DNA from: Pseudomonas sp. R28(2017)
Lineage (GTDB): Bacteria > Pseudomonadota > Gammaproteobacteria > Pseudomonadales > Pseudomonadaceae
NCBI RefSeq assembly: GCF_002112505.1
Contig: NZ_NEHW01000022.1
Coordinates: 1 to 64,000, forward strand
Reading direction: 5' to 3'
Length of the DNA: 64,000 nt
A model generated the notes under the pieces. It worked only from the letters and a program-made list of their open reading frames with translations, did not search any database and was not told where the DNA came from. Numbering within the stretch: position 1 is the stretch's first letter; the number at the start of each line of letters is the position of its first letter. This document shows, piece by piece, positions 35,801 through 47,800 of this stretch. The translations under genes and the position numbers were made by a program.

Positions 35801-38800
35801 AGGCTGAGCGCTTTATCGACAACCCGTTCGAGGCTGGCGGGCGCCTGTACCGCAGTGGCGACCTGGTGCGCCAGCGTGCCGATGGCAGCCTCGAGTTCCT
35901 CGGGCGCAACGACCAGCAGGTGAAGATCCGTGGCCTGCGTATCGAACCGGGCGAGATCGAGGCCTGCCTGACCCGCATCGCGGGTGTGCGCGAAGCCGTG
36001 GTGCTGGCGGCCGATGCACGTCTGGTCGCCTATCACACCGGGGAACCACAGGCTGCAGACAGCCTGCGCCAGGCGTTGCTGGCACAACTGCCGGACTACA
36101 TGGTGCCCGCGCAGTACATTCACCTCCAGCAACTGCCGTTGACCGCCAACGGCAAGCTCGACCGCAAGGCCCTGCCAGCCCCCGACGCGGCACTGCAGCC
36201 GCGCGCCTTCGAGGCCCCGCAAGGCAGCACCGAAACCCTGCTGGCCGCCCTCTGGTGCGAGCTGCTGGGTTTGGAGCGGGTAGGGCGGCACGACAACTTC
36301 TTCGAACTGGGCGGCCACTCGCTGCTGGCCGTGAGCCTGACCGCGCGCCTGCGCCTGCAGGGCCTGCAGGTGGATGTGCGGACCCTGTTCGGCCAGCCGA
36401 CCCTGGCCGCACTGGCCGCAACCCTCGGGAGCGATCAGCACGTGCAGGTGCCCGCCAACCGTATCCCGGCGGATTGCCGGCAGATCAAGCCTGAGCTGCT
36501 CAGCCTGATCGAACTTGACCAGGCCAGCATCGACCGGATTGTCGCGAGCGTGCCGGGCGGTGCGGCCAACGTGCAGGACATCTACCCGCTGGCCCCGTTG
36601 CAGGAGGGGATTCTCTACCACCATCTGAGCGCGGCCGGGCACGATCCGTACGTCCTCTACTCACGCCTGCGCTTCGACAACCTGCAACGCCTGCAGGCCT
36701 TCGCCAGTGCCCTCGACCAGGTCATCGCCCGTCACGATGTGCTGCGCACTGCCGTGCTCTGGGATGGCCTGCCGCAGCCGGTGCAGGTGGTTTTGCGCAC
36801 CGTGCCGGGTGTCTTGGCGGGCACCCTGGACGGTGGTTTGCCGACGATGAGGCTGGACCAGGCACCGTTGATCCAGCTGTTCTACACCCAGGGCGATGGC
36901 GTGCTCGAGGCCACCCTGCAGTTCCACCACATCGTGCTCGACCACACGGCCCTGGAGGTGGTCGGCGAAGAACTGCAAGGCTTCCTGCAGGGCGCCCCAG
37001 CCCCGGCCCATGCCCCGGTGCCTTACCGCAATTATGTGGCCCAGGCCCGCCTGGGCATCAGCCAGGGCGAGCACGAAGCGTTCTTCCGCACGCAACTGGC
37101 CGACATCGATGAACCAACCTTGCCGTTCGGCCTCAGCGACGTGCAGGGCGACGGCCGTGACATGCAGGAGGTCAAACTGACGCTGTCGACGACGCTTGCC
37201 TCGGCCCTGCGCCGTCAGGCCCGTGTGCTGGGCATCAGCGTCGCCAGCCTGTTCCACCTGGCCTGGGCGCGCCTGCTGGGTGCCGCCAGCGGTCAGGACC
37301 GCGTGGTGTTCGGCACCGTGCTGCTGGGCCGCCTGCAAGGCGGCGAAGGTGCCGAGCGGGCGCTGGGCATGTTCATCAACACCTTGCCGTTGCGGGTCGA
37401 CCTGGGCGGCGTCAGCCTGCGCGAGGCGGCGCATGCCACCCACCAGCGGCTCAGTGCACTGCTGGCCCACGAGCATGCCTCGCTGGCGCTGGCCCAGCGC
37501 TGCAGCGGCGTGGCCGCGCCGTTGCCTTTGTTCAGCGCCATGCTGAACTACCGCCACGGTGCCGTGGCCAATGCCGAGCAACGCAAGGCCTGGCAAGGCA
37601 TCGAGGTGCTCGACGGGCAGGAGCGTACCAACTACCCACTGAGCCTGAATGTGGACGACCTGGGCGAAGGCTTCCGCCTGGTGGCCATGACGCCGGCCGA
37701 AATTGGCGCGGCGCGTATCTGCGGGCAGATGAACCAGGTGCTGGAGGCCATGGTCGAGGCGCTGGAGCATGAGCCGGAGCTGTTGTTGCAGCGCCTGCCG
37801 GTGCTGGAGGCCGAAGAGCGCCAGCGCGTGCTGGCCGATTTCAACGACACGACAGTCGATTACGACCTTGAGCAGACCTTGCATGGCCTGATCGAGGTGC
37901 AGGTGGCGCGTACACCGGATGCACTTGCCGTGCGGGCTGACGAGGGTGAACTGAGTTATCGCCAGCTCAACGAGCAGGCCAACCGACTCGCGCATCACCT
38001 GGTCGCCCTGGGCGTCAAACCGGATGATCGTGTGGCGATCTGTGTCGAACGTAGCCTGTCGATGGTGGTCGGGTTGCTGGCCATTCTCAAGGCCGGTGGC
38101 GCTTACGTGCCGGTCGACCCGGATTACCCGGCCGAGCGTGTGCGTCATATGCTCAGCGACAGCGCGCCAGTGGCGGTGCTGGTGCATGCCGCGACACGCC
38201 ATGTGCCGGATGCCGGGCAGATCATCGATCTGGATCAGCCCAGCTGGAATGACCAGCCTGCAAGTAACCCCGTGATTGCAGGCCTGACGCCACAGCATTT
38301 GGCCTACGTGATCTACACCTCCGGTTCGACCGGTCTGCCCAAAGGCGTGATGAACGAACACGCCGGTGTGGTGAACCGCCTGCTGTGGATGCAGGATGCC
38401 TATGAGCTCGGCGCCGATGATGTGGTGTTGCAGAAAACCCCGTTCAGCTTCGACGTGTCGGTGTGGGAGTTCCTCTGGCCGCTGCAGACCGGTGCGCGCC
38501 TGGTCATAGCCCGCCCGGGTGGGCACCGCGATCCCGAATACCTGCGCCAGGTCATTCGCGACGAAGGCGTCACCACCTTGCACTTCGTGCCGTCGATGCT
38601 GGATGTGTTCCTGTCTTCCACAGCAAACACCCCCCCTGTGGGAGCGGGTTCACCCGCGAACACCGGCGAAGCCGGTGCCATACACCGAGTCGACTTCTTC
38701 GCGGGCAAGCCCGCTCCCACAGGGACGGTGCAGGTTCTGAAGCGGGTGCTGTGCAGCGGCGAAGCCCTGCCGGGCAGCCTGGTGCGCCGCTTCCACGCCC

Positions 38801-41800
38801 AGTTGCCAGCCGTAGAGCTGCACAACCTCTACGGCCCGACCGAAGCGGCAGTGGATGTCAGTGCCTGGCACTGCCTAACCGCACCGGACAACACCCCGAT
38901 CGGCAAGCCGATCGCCAACACCACGCTGTACGTGCTCGATGGCCAAGGCCAACCGGTGCCGCAAGGCGTGGCCGGCGAGCTGTTCATCGGCGGCGTCCAA
39001 GTCGCCCGTGGCTACCTCAACCGCACCGAACTCACAGCTGAGCGCTTCATCGACGATCCGTTCCGCCCGGGCGGACGGCTGTACCGCACCGGCGACCTCG
39101 CACGCCACCTGGCGGACGGCAACCTCGAATACCTGGGCCGCAACGACGACCAGGTGAAAATCCGTGGCCTGCGCATCGAACTGGGCGAAATCCAGGCCGG
39201 CCTGACGGCCATCGACGGCATCAAAGAAGCCGTGGTCGTGGCCCGCGATCAGCGCCTGGTCGCGTACTACACCGGCGAATCGAAAACCATGGAGGCCCTG
39301 CGCACGGCACTGCTCGCGCACCTGCCGGAGTTCATGGTCCCGGCGCTGTTCATGCACCTCGAAGCGCTGCCGCTGAGCCCCAACGGCAAGCTTGACCGCA
39401 AGGCACTGCCTGAACCCGATGCCATCCAGGATCGCGCTTATGAAGCGCCCGAGGGCGAAACCGAAACGCTACTGGCCGCCCTCTGGTGCGAGCTGCTGGG
39501 TGTGGAACGGGTAGGGCGCCACGACAACTTCTTCGAACTGGGTGGCCATTCGCTGCTGGCAGTGACCCTGACCTCGCGCCTGCGCCAGCAAGGCCTGCAT
39601 GCCGATATCCGCGTGCTGTTCGGCCAGCCGACCCTGGCCGCGCTGGCGGCGGCGGTGGGCACTGCAACCGCCGTACAGGTGCCGGGCAACCGCATTGCGC
39701 AAGGTTGCCTGCGCATCACCCCGGGCATGCTGCCACTGGCAGACCTGTCACAGGCGTCCATCGACGGCCTGACTGCACAAGTCCCGGGGGGCGCCAGCAA
39801 TGTCCAGGATATTTACGGCCTGGCCCCGTTGCAGCAAGGCATTCTCTACCACCACCTGGCCAGTGAAGGCGCCGACCCCTATGTGTTGCAGGCGCGTTTC
39901 GCCTTCCCCGACCAGGCCACGCTGGACGCTTTCGCCGCAGCCCTGGACCAGGTCATTGCCCGCCACGACATCCTGCGCACCAGCATCCACTGGCAGAACC
40001 TCGAAGAACCGGTGCAAGTCGTCTGGCGCGAGGCGCCCCTCGCCCAAGGGGGCGGCACCGCCATCAACCTGAACCATGCGCCCCTGATCCGCCTGCTTCC
40101 CGGGCAATCCAGCGGCCGCCTGGAAGCGACCCTGCTGATCCACCACATCATCCTTGACCACGCCGCCGTCGAGCAGCTGGTTGCGGAGATCACCGCCGTG
40201 CTGCAGGGCCGTGCGCTGGCGCACGCCAGCGTGCCATACCGCAACTATGTGGCCCAGTCGCGCCTGGGCAATCATCGCCAGGCAGCAGAGGCGATGTTCC
40301 GCGAGTTGCTGGGCGACATCGACGAACCCACCGAGGTGTTCGGCCTGCGCGACGCGCACAGCGACGCCAGCCGGGTGCTCGACAGCCGCCAGGCACTGGA
40401 TGTCGCTGTCGGCAACCGCCTGCGTGACCAGGCCCGCCAGCTGGGCATCAGCGTCGCCAGCCTGGTGCACCAGGCCTGGGGCCAGGTGCTGGCGCAGCTG
40501 TCCGGCCGCGAGGAGGTGGTATTCGGCACCGTGCTGCTGGGCCGCCTGCAAGGCGGCGAGGGCGCCGAACGGGCGCTGGGCATGTTCATCAACACCTTGC
40601 CGCTGCGCGTGAGTGTCGGCACCCAGGCGGCCAGCGACGGCGTACGCCTGACCCACCAGCGCCTGGCCCGCCTGCTTGCCCATGAACAGGCGTCGCTTGC
40701 CGAAGCCCAGCGTTGCAGCGCGGTGCCGGCCGGCCAGCCACTGTTCACCAGCTTGCTCAACTTTCGTCACAGCGCCCCGGCCAAGGCCGAGCTGCGCGAC
40801 GCCTGGCAGGGTATCGAGCAACTGGCCGCGCATGAGCGCAGCCACTATCCACTGGTGGTCAATGTCGACGACCTGGGTGATGCCTTCGTGCTCACCGTAC
40901 AGGCGCTGGAGGACGTGGACGGGGCACAGGTCTGCCGCCTGCTCGCTACGGCCCTGGAGCAGCTGTCACAGGCCCTTGAGCTGGCGCCGGCAACGCCGCT
41001 GCGACAGCTGAGCTGCCTGGCACCTGCCGAGCGCGAGCGGGTGCTGCAGGGTTTCAACGCCACCCGCCGTGACTACCCGCGCGAGCGTGCCGTGCATACC
41101 CTGTTCGGCGCCCATGCCGCACTCAGCCCCGCGGCTGTGGCCGTGGTGCACGGTGACCGGCAATACAGCTATGCGCAACTCGACCAGCACGCCAACCGCC
41201 TGGCCCATCACCTGCTGGCGTTGGGTGTACAGCCGGGTGAGCGCGTTGCGCTGTTGCTGCCGCGCAGTTTCGACCTGCTGGCGGCGCAATTGGCGGCGAG
41301 CAAGTGCGCGGCGGTGTACGTGCCGCTGGACAGCAATGCCCCGGCCGAACGCCAGGCATTCATGATCGCCGACAGCCAGGCCCGGGTGCTGCTGACCCTC
41401 AGCAGCGAGCACCAGGTCGGCGAGGCCATGCGGGTCGAACTCGATCGCCTGGCGCTGGACGCTTTCCCGTCGCACGCGCCAGGCCTGTCGGTCAGTGCCG
41501 AAAGCGCGGCCTATATCATGTACACCTCGGGTTCCACGGGTACGCCGAAAGGCGTGCAGGTACCCCACCGCGCCATCGTGCGCCTGGTGATCAACAATGG
41601 CTTTGCCGATTTCAACAGCCAGGACCGGGTGGCATTCGCCTCCAACCCGGCGTTCGACGCCAGTACCCTGGAAGTCTGGGCGCCGCTGCTCAACGGCGGC
41701 ACGCTGGTGGTCATCGATCAGCACCAGGTGCTGTCACGCCAAGCCCTGAGGGATACCTTGCTGCACCAGGCCGTGAGCGTGTTGTGGCTCACCGCCGGGT

Positions 41801-44800
41801 TGTTCCACCAGTTTGCCGACGACCTGCTGCCGGCATTTGCCAGGCTGCGCTACCTGATGGTCGGTGGCGATGTGCTGGACCCGGCGGTGGTCGCCCGTGT
41901 ACTGCGCCAAGGCGCGCCGGCGCACCTGCTCAATGGTTACGGCCCGACCGAGGCCACCACCTTCAGCACCACCCACGAAATCGTCGAAGTGGGCGAGGGC
42001 AGCATTCCGATCGGCAGGCCGATCGGCAATGGCCGCTGCTACGTGCTCGATGCCCGTCGCCAGCCGCTGCCTGTCGGCGCGGTGGGCGAGCTGTACATCG
42101 GTGGCGATGGCGTTGCCCTGGGTTACCTGGGCCAGCCGGCACTGAGCGCCGAACGCTTCCTCGATGACCCCTTCAGCCCGCAGCCGGGTGCGCGGATGTA
42201 CCGCAGCGGCGACCTGGTCAGCTGGCAGGCCGACGGCTCCTTGCGTTACCTGGGCCGCGCCGACCAGCAGATCAAGCTGCGCGGTTTCCGTATCGAGCTG
42301 GGTGAGATCGAAGCGCGCCTGGGTGCGTGCGCTGGCGTTCGCGATGCGGCCGTTGTGCTGCGTGAGGATGCCCCGGGCGACAAGCGCCTGGTGGCCTACT
42401 TCACGGCCAGTGGCGCCGCCCCGACCCTCGCCGAACTCCATGCCCAGCTGCAAGGCCAGTTGCCCGACTACATGCTGCCGGCCGCCTACGTGCTGCTGGC
42501 CACCTTGCCCTTGACCGCCAACGGCAAGCTCGACCGCCGCGCCTTGCCGCCACCTGGCCGCGAGGCCTTGCTCAGCCGCGCCTTCGAAGCGCCACAGGGG
42601 GCGGTGGAAACCGCCCTGGCGGCGATCTGGGCGGACGTGCTGAAGGTCGAGTACGTCGGCCGCCACGATCACTTCTTCGAGCTGGGCGGCCACTCGCTGC
42701 TGGCGGTGACGTTGATCGAGCGCATGCGCCAGGCCGGCCTGGGCGCCGATGTGCGGGTGCTGTTCGCCCAGCCGACCCTGGCGGCCCTGGCGGCGGCCGT
42801 GGGCAGCGGCCGTGAAGTGCAGGTGCCGGCCAACCGCGTGCCGCAGGGTGCCCTGCACATCACCCCGGCCATGCTCAGCCTGGTCGAGCTGGACCAGGCC
42901 ACCATCGACCGTATCGTCGCCAGCGTGCCTGGCGGTGCTGCCAACGTGCAGGAAATCTACCCGCTGGCGCCGTTGCAGGAGGGCATTCTCTACCACCACC
43001 TGAGTGCCGGGCAGGGCGACCCCTACCTGCTGCAGTCGCGGCTGGCCTTCGACAGCCTGGCCCGCCTGCAGGCTTGGGCTGCAGCCTTGCAGCAGGTCAT
43101 CGACCGCCACGACATCCTGCGCACGGCCGCGCTGACCGAGGGGCTGGCGCAGCCGCTGCAGGTGGTCTGGCGTGAAGCGCGCATGGCGGTGACCTCGGTC
43201 GACGACCTGCAAGGCGCCTCGGTCATCGATGCCTTGCAGGCGCGGTTCGATGCCCGCCATCAGCGCCTGGACCTGGCGCGTGCGCCGTTGATGCGCCTGC
43301 TGTATGCCGACGACCCGGCCAACCAGCGAGTGGTGGCGATCCTGCAGTTCCACCACCTGGCCCTCGACCACACCGCGATGGAAGTGATTGCCGCAGAAAT
43401 GCGCCAGCTGCTCGCTGGCCAGGCCGACCAGCTGGCGGCCCCGGTGCCGTATCGCACCTATGTCGCCCAAGCCCGGCTGGGGGCCGACGATGCCGGTCAC
43501 GAGGCGTTCTTCCGCGACATGCTCGGCGACCTCGACGAGCCGACCTTGCCGTTCGGCCTGGCCGATGTGCAGGGCGATGGCCAGGCCATCGAAGAAGCGC
43601 AGCTGCCGCTCGACCCCGCGCTGGCCCGCCAGCTGCGCGAGCAGGCCCGGCGCCTGGGCGTGAGCGTTGCGAGCCTGGCGCACCTGGCCTGGGCACGGGT
43701 GGTCGGCGTGCTGGCCAACCGCAGCGATGTGGTGTTCGGCACCGTGCTGATGGGCCGCCTGCAAGGCGGCGAGGGCGCCGACCGCGCGCTGGGCGTGTTC
43801 ATCAACACCTTGCCGCTGCGCATCGACCTGACCGCGCCGGTGCAGCAGGCCGTGCGCGTGACCCACCAGCGGCTGTCTGCGCTGCTGGGGCACGAGCACG
43901 CTTCGCTGGCCCTGGCCCAGCGCTGCAGTGGCGTGGCCGCATCGCTGCCACTGTTCAGCGCCTTGTTCAACTACCGCCACAGCAGCGCTGCCAGCCCGGC
44001 TGCCGACGCTGCCAGCCAGCAGGGCGTTCGCCTGCTTGGCGGTGAAGAGCGCAGCAACTACCCGCTGACCCTCAGCGTCGACGACCTGGGCGAAGGCTTT
44101 ACCCTCAGCGTCCTGGCCCAGCAGGGGATCGGTGCCGAACGGGTCACGCAGTGGATGGCCCACGCCCTGGCCCAGTTGAGCCAGGCGCTGGAACAGCCAG
44201 GCAGCACGCCAGTGGCCGGCTTGTCGATCCTTGATACGCCAGCCCGTCAGCAGGTGCTGCAAGCGTTCAATGCCACCTCCCGCCGTTACCCCCAGGGCCA
44301 GACCGTGCACAGCCTGGTGGAAACCCAGGCCGCCCGTGCACCACAAGCGGCGGCGCTGGTGCAGGGTGGCCAGGTCCTGAGCTATGGCGAGCTCAACCGC
44401 AGCGCCAACCGCCTGGCCCATCACCTGATCGCCCGCGGCGTGCAGGTCGGCGACCGGGTCGCCGTGTGCCTGCCTCGCAGCCTTGAGCGCCTGGTGGCGC
44501 TGCTCGCCGTGCTCAAGGCCGGCGCCGCTTATGTGCCGGTAGACCCCGCGTACCCGGCGCAGCGCATCGCGTATCTGTTGCAGGACAGCGCACCGGTGCT
44601 GGTGTTGACCGACGCAGGCACCCAGGCGCTGGTCGGTGACACCCTGCAGGTGCAGCTGCACGGTGATGACTGGCAGGCGCAGGCCGACAGCAATCCGCGT
44701 GTCACCGGCCTGGATGCCCAGCAGTTGGCCTACGTGATCTACACCTCCGGCTCCACCGGCCAGCCGAAGGGGGTGATGGTCGAGCACGCCACCCTGGCCA

Positions 44801-47800
44801 ACCTGGTGCACTGGCACTGCGATGCCTTCGCCCTGGGCGCCGGCAGCCACACCAGCAGTGTGGCCGGTTTCGGCTTCGATGCCGTGGCCTGGGAAGTGTG
44901 GCCGGCGTTGTGCGCGGGGGCCGTGCTGCACCTGCCGCCTGCGCGCATTGCCGGCGAGCATGTCGACGAACTGCTCGACTGGTGGCTAGAGCAACCGTTG
45001 CAGGTCAGCTTCCTGCCCACCCCGGTCGCTGAACAGGCGCTGCGCCGCGAGCGCCAGCACCCGACCTTGCGCACCTTGCTGGTCGGCGGTGATCGCCTGC
45101 GCCAGTTCGAGCGCGATCCGGGCTTTGCCCTGGTCAACAACTATGGCCCGACCGAGGCCACCGTGGTTGCTACGTCCGGGCAGCTGCAAGCGGGGGGCGC
45201 GCTGCATATCGGCACGCCGATCGCCAACACCCGGGTGTACGTGCTCGACGAGCACCGTCAGCCAGTGCCGGTGGGTGCGGTCGGTGAGTTGTACATTGGC
45301 GGGGCAGGGGTTGCCCGGGGTTACTTGAATCGCCCGGAGCTGACCGCGGAACGCTTCAGCGACAGCCCGTTCGCGGTTGGCGAGCGGCTGTACCGCAGCG
45401 GTGACCTGGTGCGCTGGAATGCCGATGGCACACTCGACTACCTGGGCCGCAACGATGACCAGGTGAAGGTCCGCGGTGTGCGTGTCGAACTGGGCGAAAT
45501 CGAGGCAGTGCTGGCGGCGCAGCCAGGTGTCGCCGATGCCGTGGTGCTGGTGCGTGACGGGCGCCTGCTGGCCTGGTTCACCGAAGCCGCACCGGTGACG
45601 GTGCAAGCCCTGCGCGAGGCGCTGCAGGCCAGCCTGCCGGCGCATCTGTTGCCGCTGGCGTTCACGCGCCTGGCCGCCTTGCCGCTGACCAGCCATGGCA
45701 AGCTCGACCGCAAGGCCCTGCCAGACCCAGACCCGGCACTGCTTGCCGGCCAGGGCTACGTGGCACCGCAAGGCCCGGTGGAAACGGCCCTGGCGCAGGT
45801 GTGGGCGCAGATGCTCAACCTCGAACAGGTAGGGCGCCATGACAACTTCTTCGAACTGGGCGGCCATTCGCTGCTGGCCGTGAACCTGACTGCGCGCCTG
45901 CGCCAGCAAGGCTTGCAGGTCGACGTACGGACGCTGTTCGGCCAGCCGACCATTGCCGCACTGGCCGCCACCCTGGGCCAGGCGCAACAGGTGCAGGTTC
46001 CGGACAATCTCATCCCGGCCGGCTGCCAGCACATCACCCCGGCGATGCTGCCGCTGGTGGCGCTGGAGCAGGTTGCCATCGACCGCATCGTCGCCCAGGT
46101 ACCGGGTGGCGCTGGCAACGTCCAGGACATCTACCCGCTGGCACCGCTGCAAGAGGGCATCCTCTACCACCATGTCAGCGCCGCCGAGCATGACCCCTAC
46201 GTGCTGCAGTCACGCTTCGCCTTCGCCAGCCGTGCCCACTTCGACGCCTTCGCTGCCGCGCTGGACAAGGTCATCGCCCGGCATGACGTATTGCGCACGG
46301 CCGTGCTCTGGGAGGGGCTGCCCCAGCCGGTTCAGGTGGTGTGGCGCAAGGCGCCGCTCGGCGTGTTCGAGGCTGAGGCGGGCCAGGCCCGGCTCGAGTT
46401 GGCTAAGGCCCCGTTGATCCGCTTGCTGTTCACCGAGACGGCTGGTGGCATCGACGCCACCCTGCAGTTCCACCACATTGTGCTCGACCACACGGCCATG
46501 GAGGTCGTCGGCGAGGAACTGATCGGCTTCTTGCAGGCTGATGCTGAACCTGGCCATGCACCGGTGCCGTACCGCAACTATGTAGCGCAGGCGCGCCTGG
46601 GCATCAGCCAGGCCGAGCACGAAGCGTTCTTCCGGGCGCAATTGGCCGACATCGATGAACCGACCCTGCCGTATGGCCTTGGCGATGTACAAGGCGATGG
46701 CCGTGATATCGAGGAGGCGCAGCTGTGGCTGGGCGCCGACCTGGCCCTGCGCCTGCGCCAGCAGGGGCGGCAGCTGGGGATCAGCGTCGCCAGCCTGTTC
46801 CACCTGGCCTGGGCGCGCCTGCTGGGTGCCGCCAGCGGTCAGGACCGCGTGGTGTTCGGCACCGTGCTGCTGGGCCGCCTGCAAGGCGGCGAAGGCGCCG
46901 AGCGGGCGTTGGGCATGTTCATCAACACCTTGCCGCTGCGCATTGACCTTGCCGGCGTCAACCTGCGCGAGGCGGCGCATGCCACCCACCAGCGGCTCAG
47001 TGCGCTGCTGGCCCACGAGCATGCCTCGCTGGCATTGGCCCAGCGTTGCAGCGGCGTGGCCGCGCCGCTGCCACTGTTCAGCGCCATGCTCAACTACCGC
47101 CACAGCACGGTGGCCACCGCACGCCAGCAGCAGGCGACCGAGGGTATCGTCAACCTCGCCAGCCAGGAACGCAGCAATTACCCGCTGGGCCTGAACGTCG
47201 ATGACACGGGCGAAGGCTTCCGCCTGGTGGCCATGACCCCGGCCGAAATTGGCGCGGCGCGTATCTGCGGGCAGATGAACCAGGTGCTGGAGGCCATGGT
47301 CGAGGCGCTGGAGCATGAGCCTGATTTGCCGGTGCAGCGCCTGCCGGTTCTGGAAGCCGAGGAGCGCCAGCGCGTGCTGGCCGATTTCAACGACACGGCG
47401 GTTGAGTACGATCTTGAGCAGACCTTGCATGGTCTGATCGAGGTGCAGGTGGCGCGTACACCGGATGCACTTGCCGTGCGGGCTGACGAGGGTGAACTGA
47501 GTTATCGCCAGCTCAACGAGCAGGCCAACCGACTCGCGCATCACCTGGTCGCCCTGGGCGTCAAACCGGATGATCGTGTGGCGATCTGTGTCGAACGTGG
47601 CCTGTCGATGGTGGTCGGGTTGCTGGCCATTCTCAAGGCCGGTGGCGCTTACGTGCCGGTCGACCCGGATTACCCGGCCGAGCGTGTGCGTCATATGCTG
47701 ACCGACAGCGCGCCAGTGGCGGTGCTGGTGCATGCGGCGACCCGTCATGTGCCGGATGCCGGGCAGGTCATCGATCTGGATCAGCCGACCTGGGGCGAGC

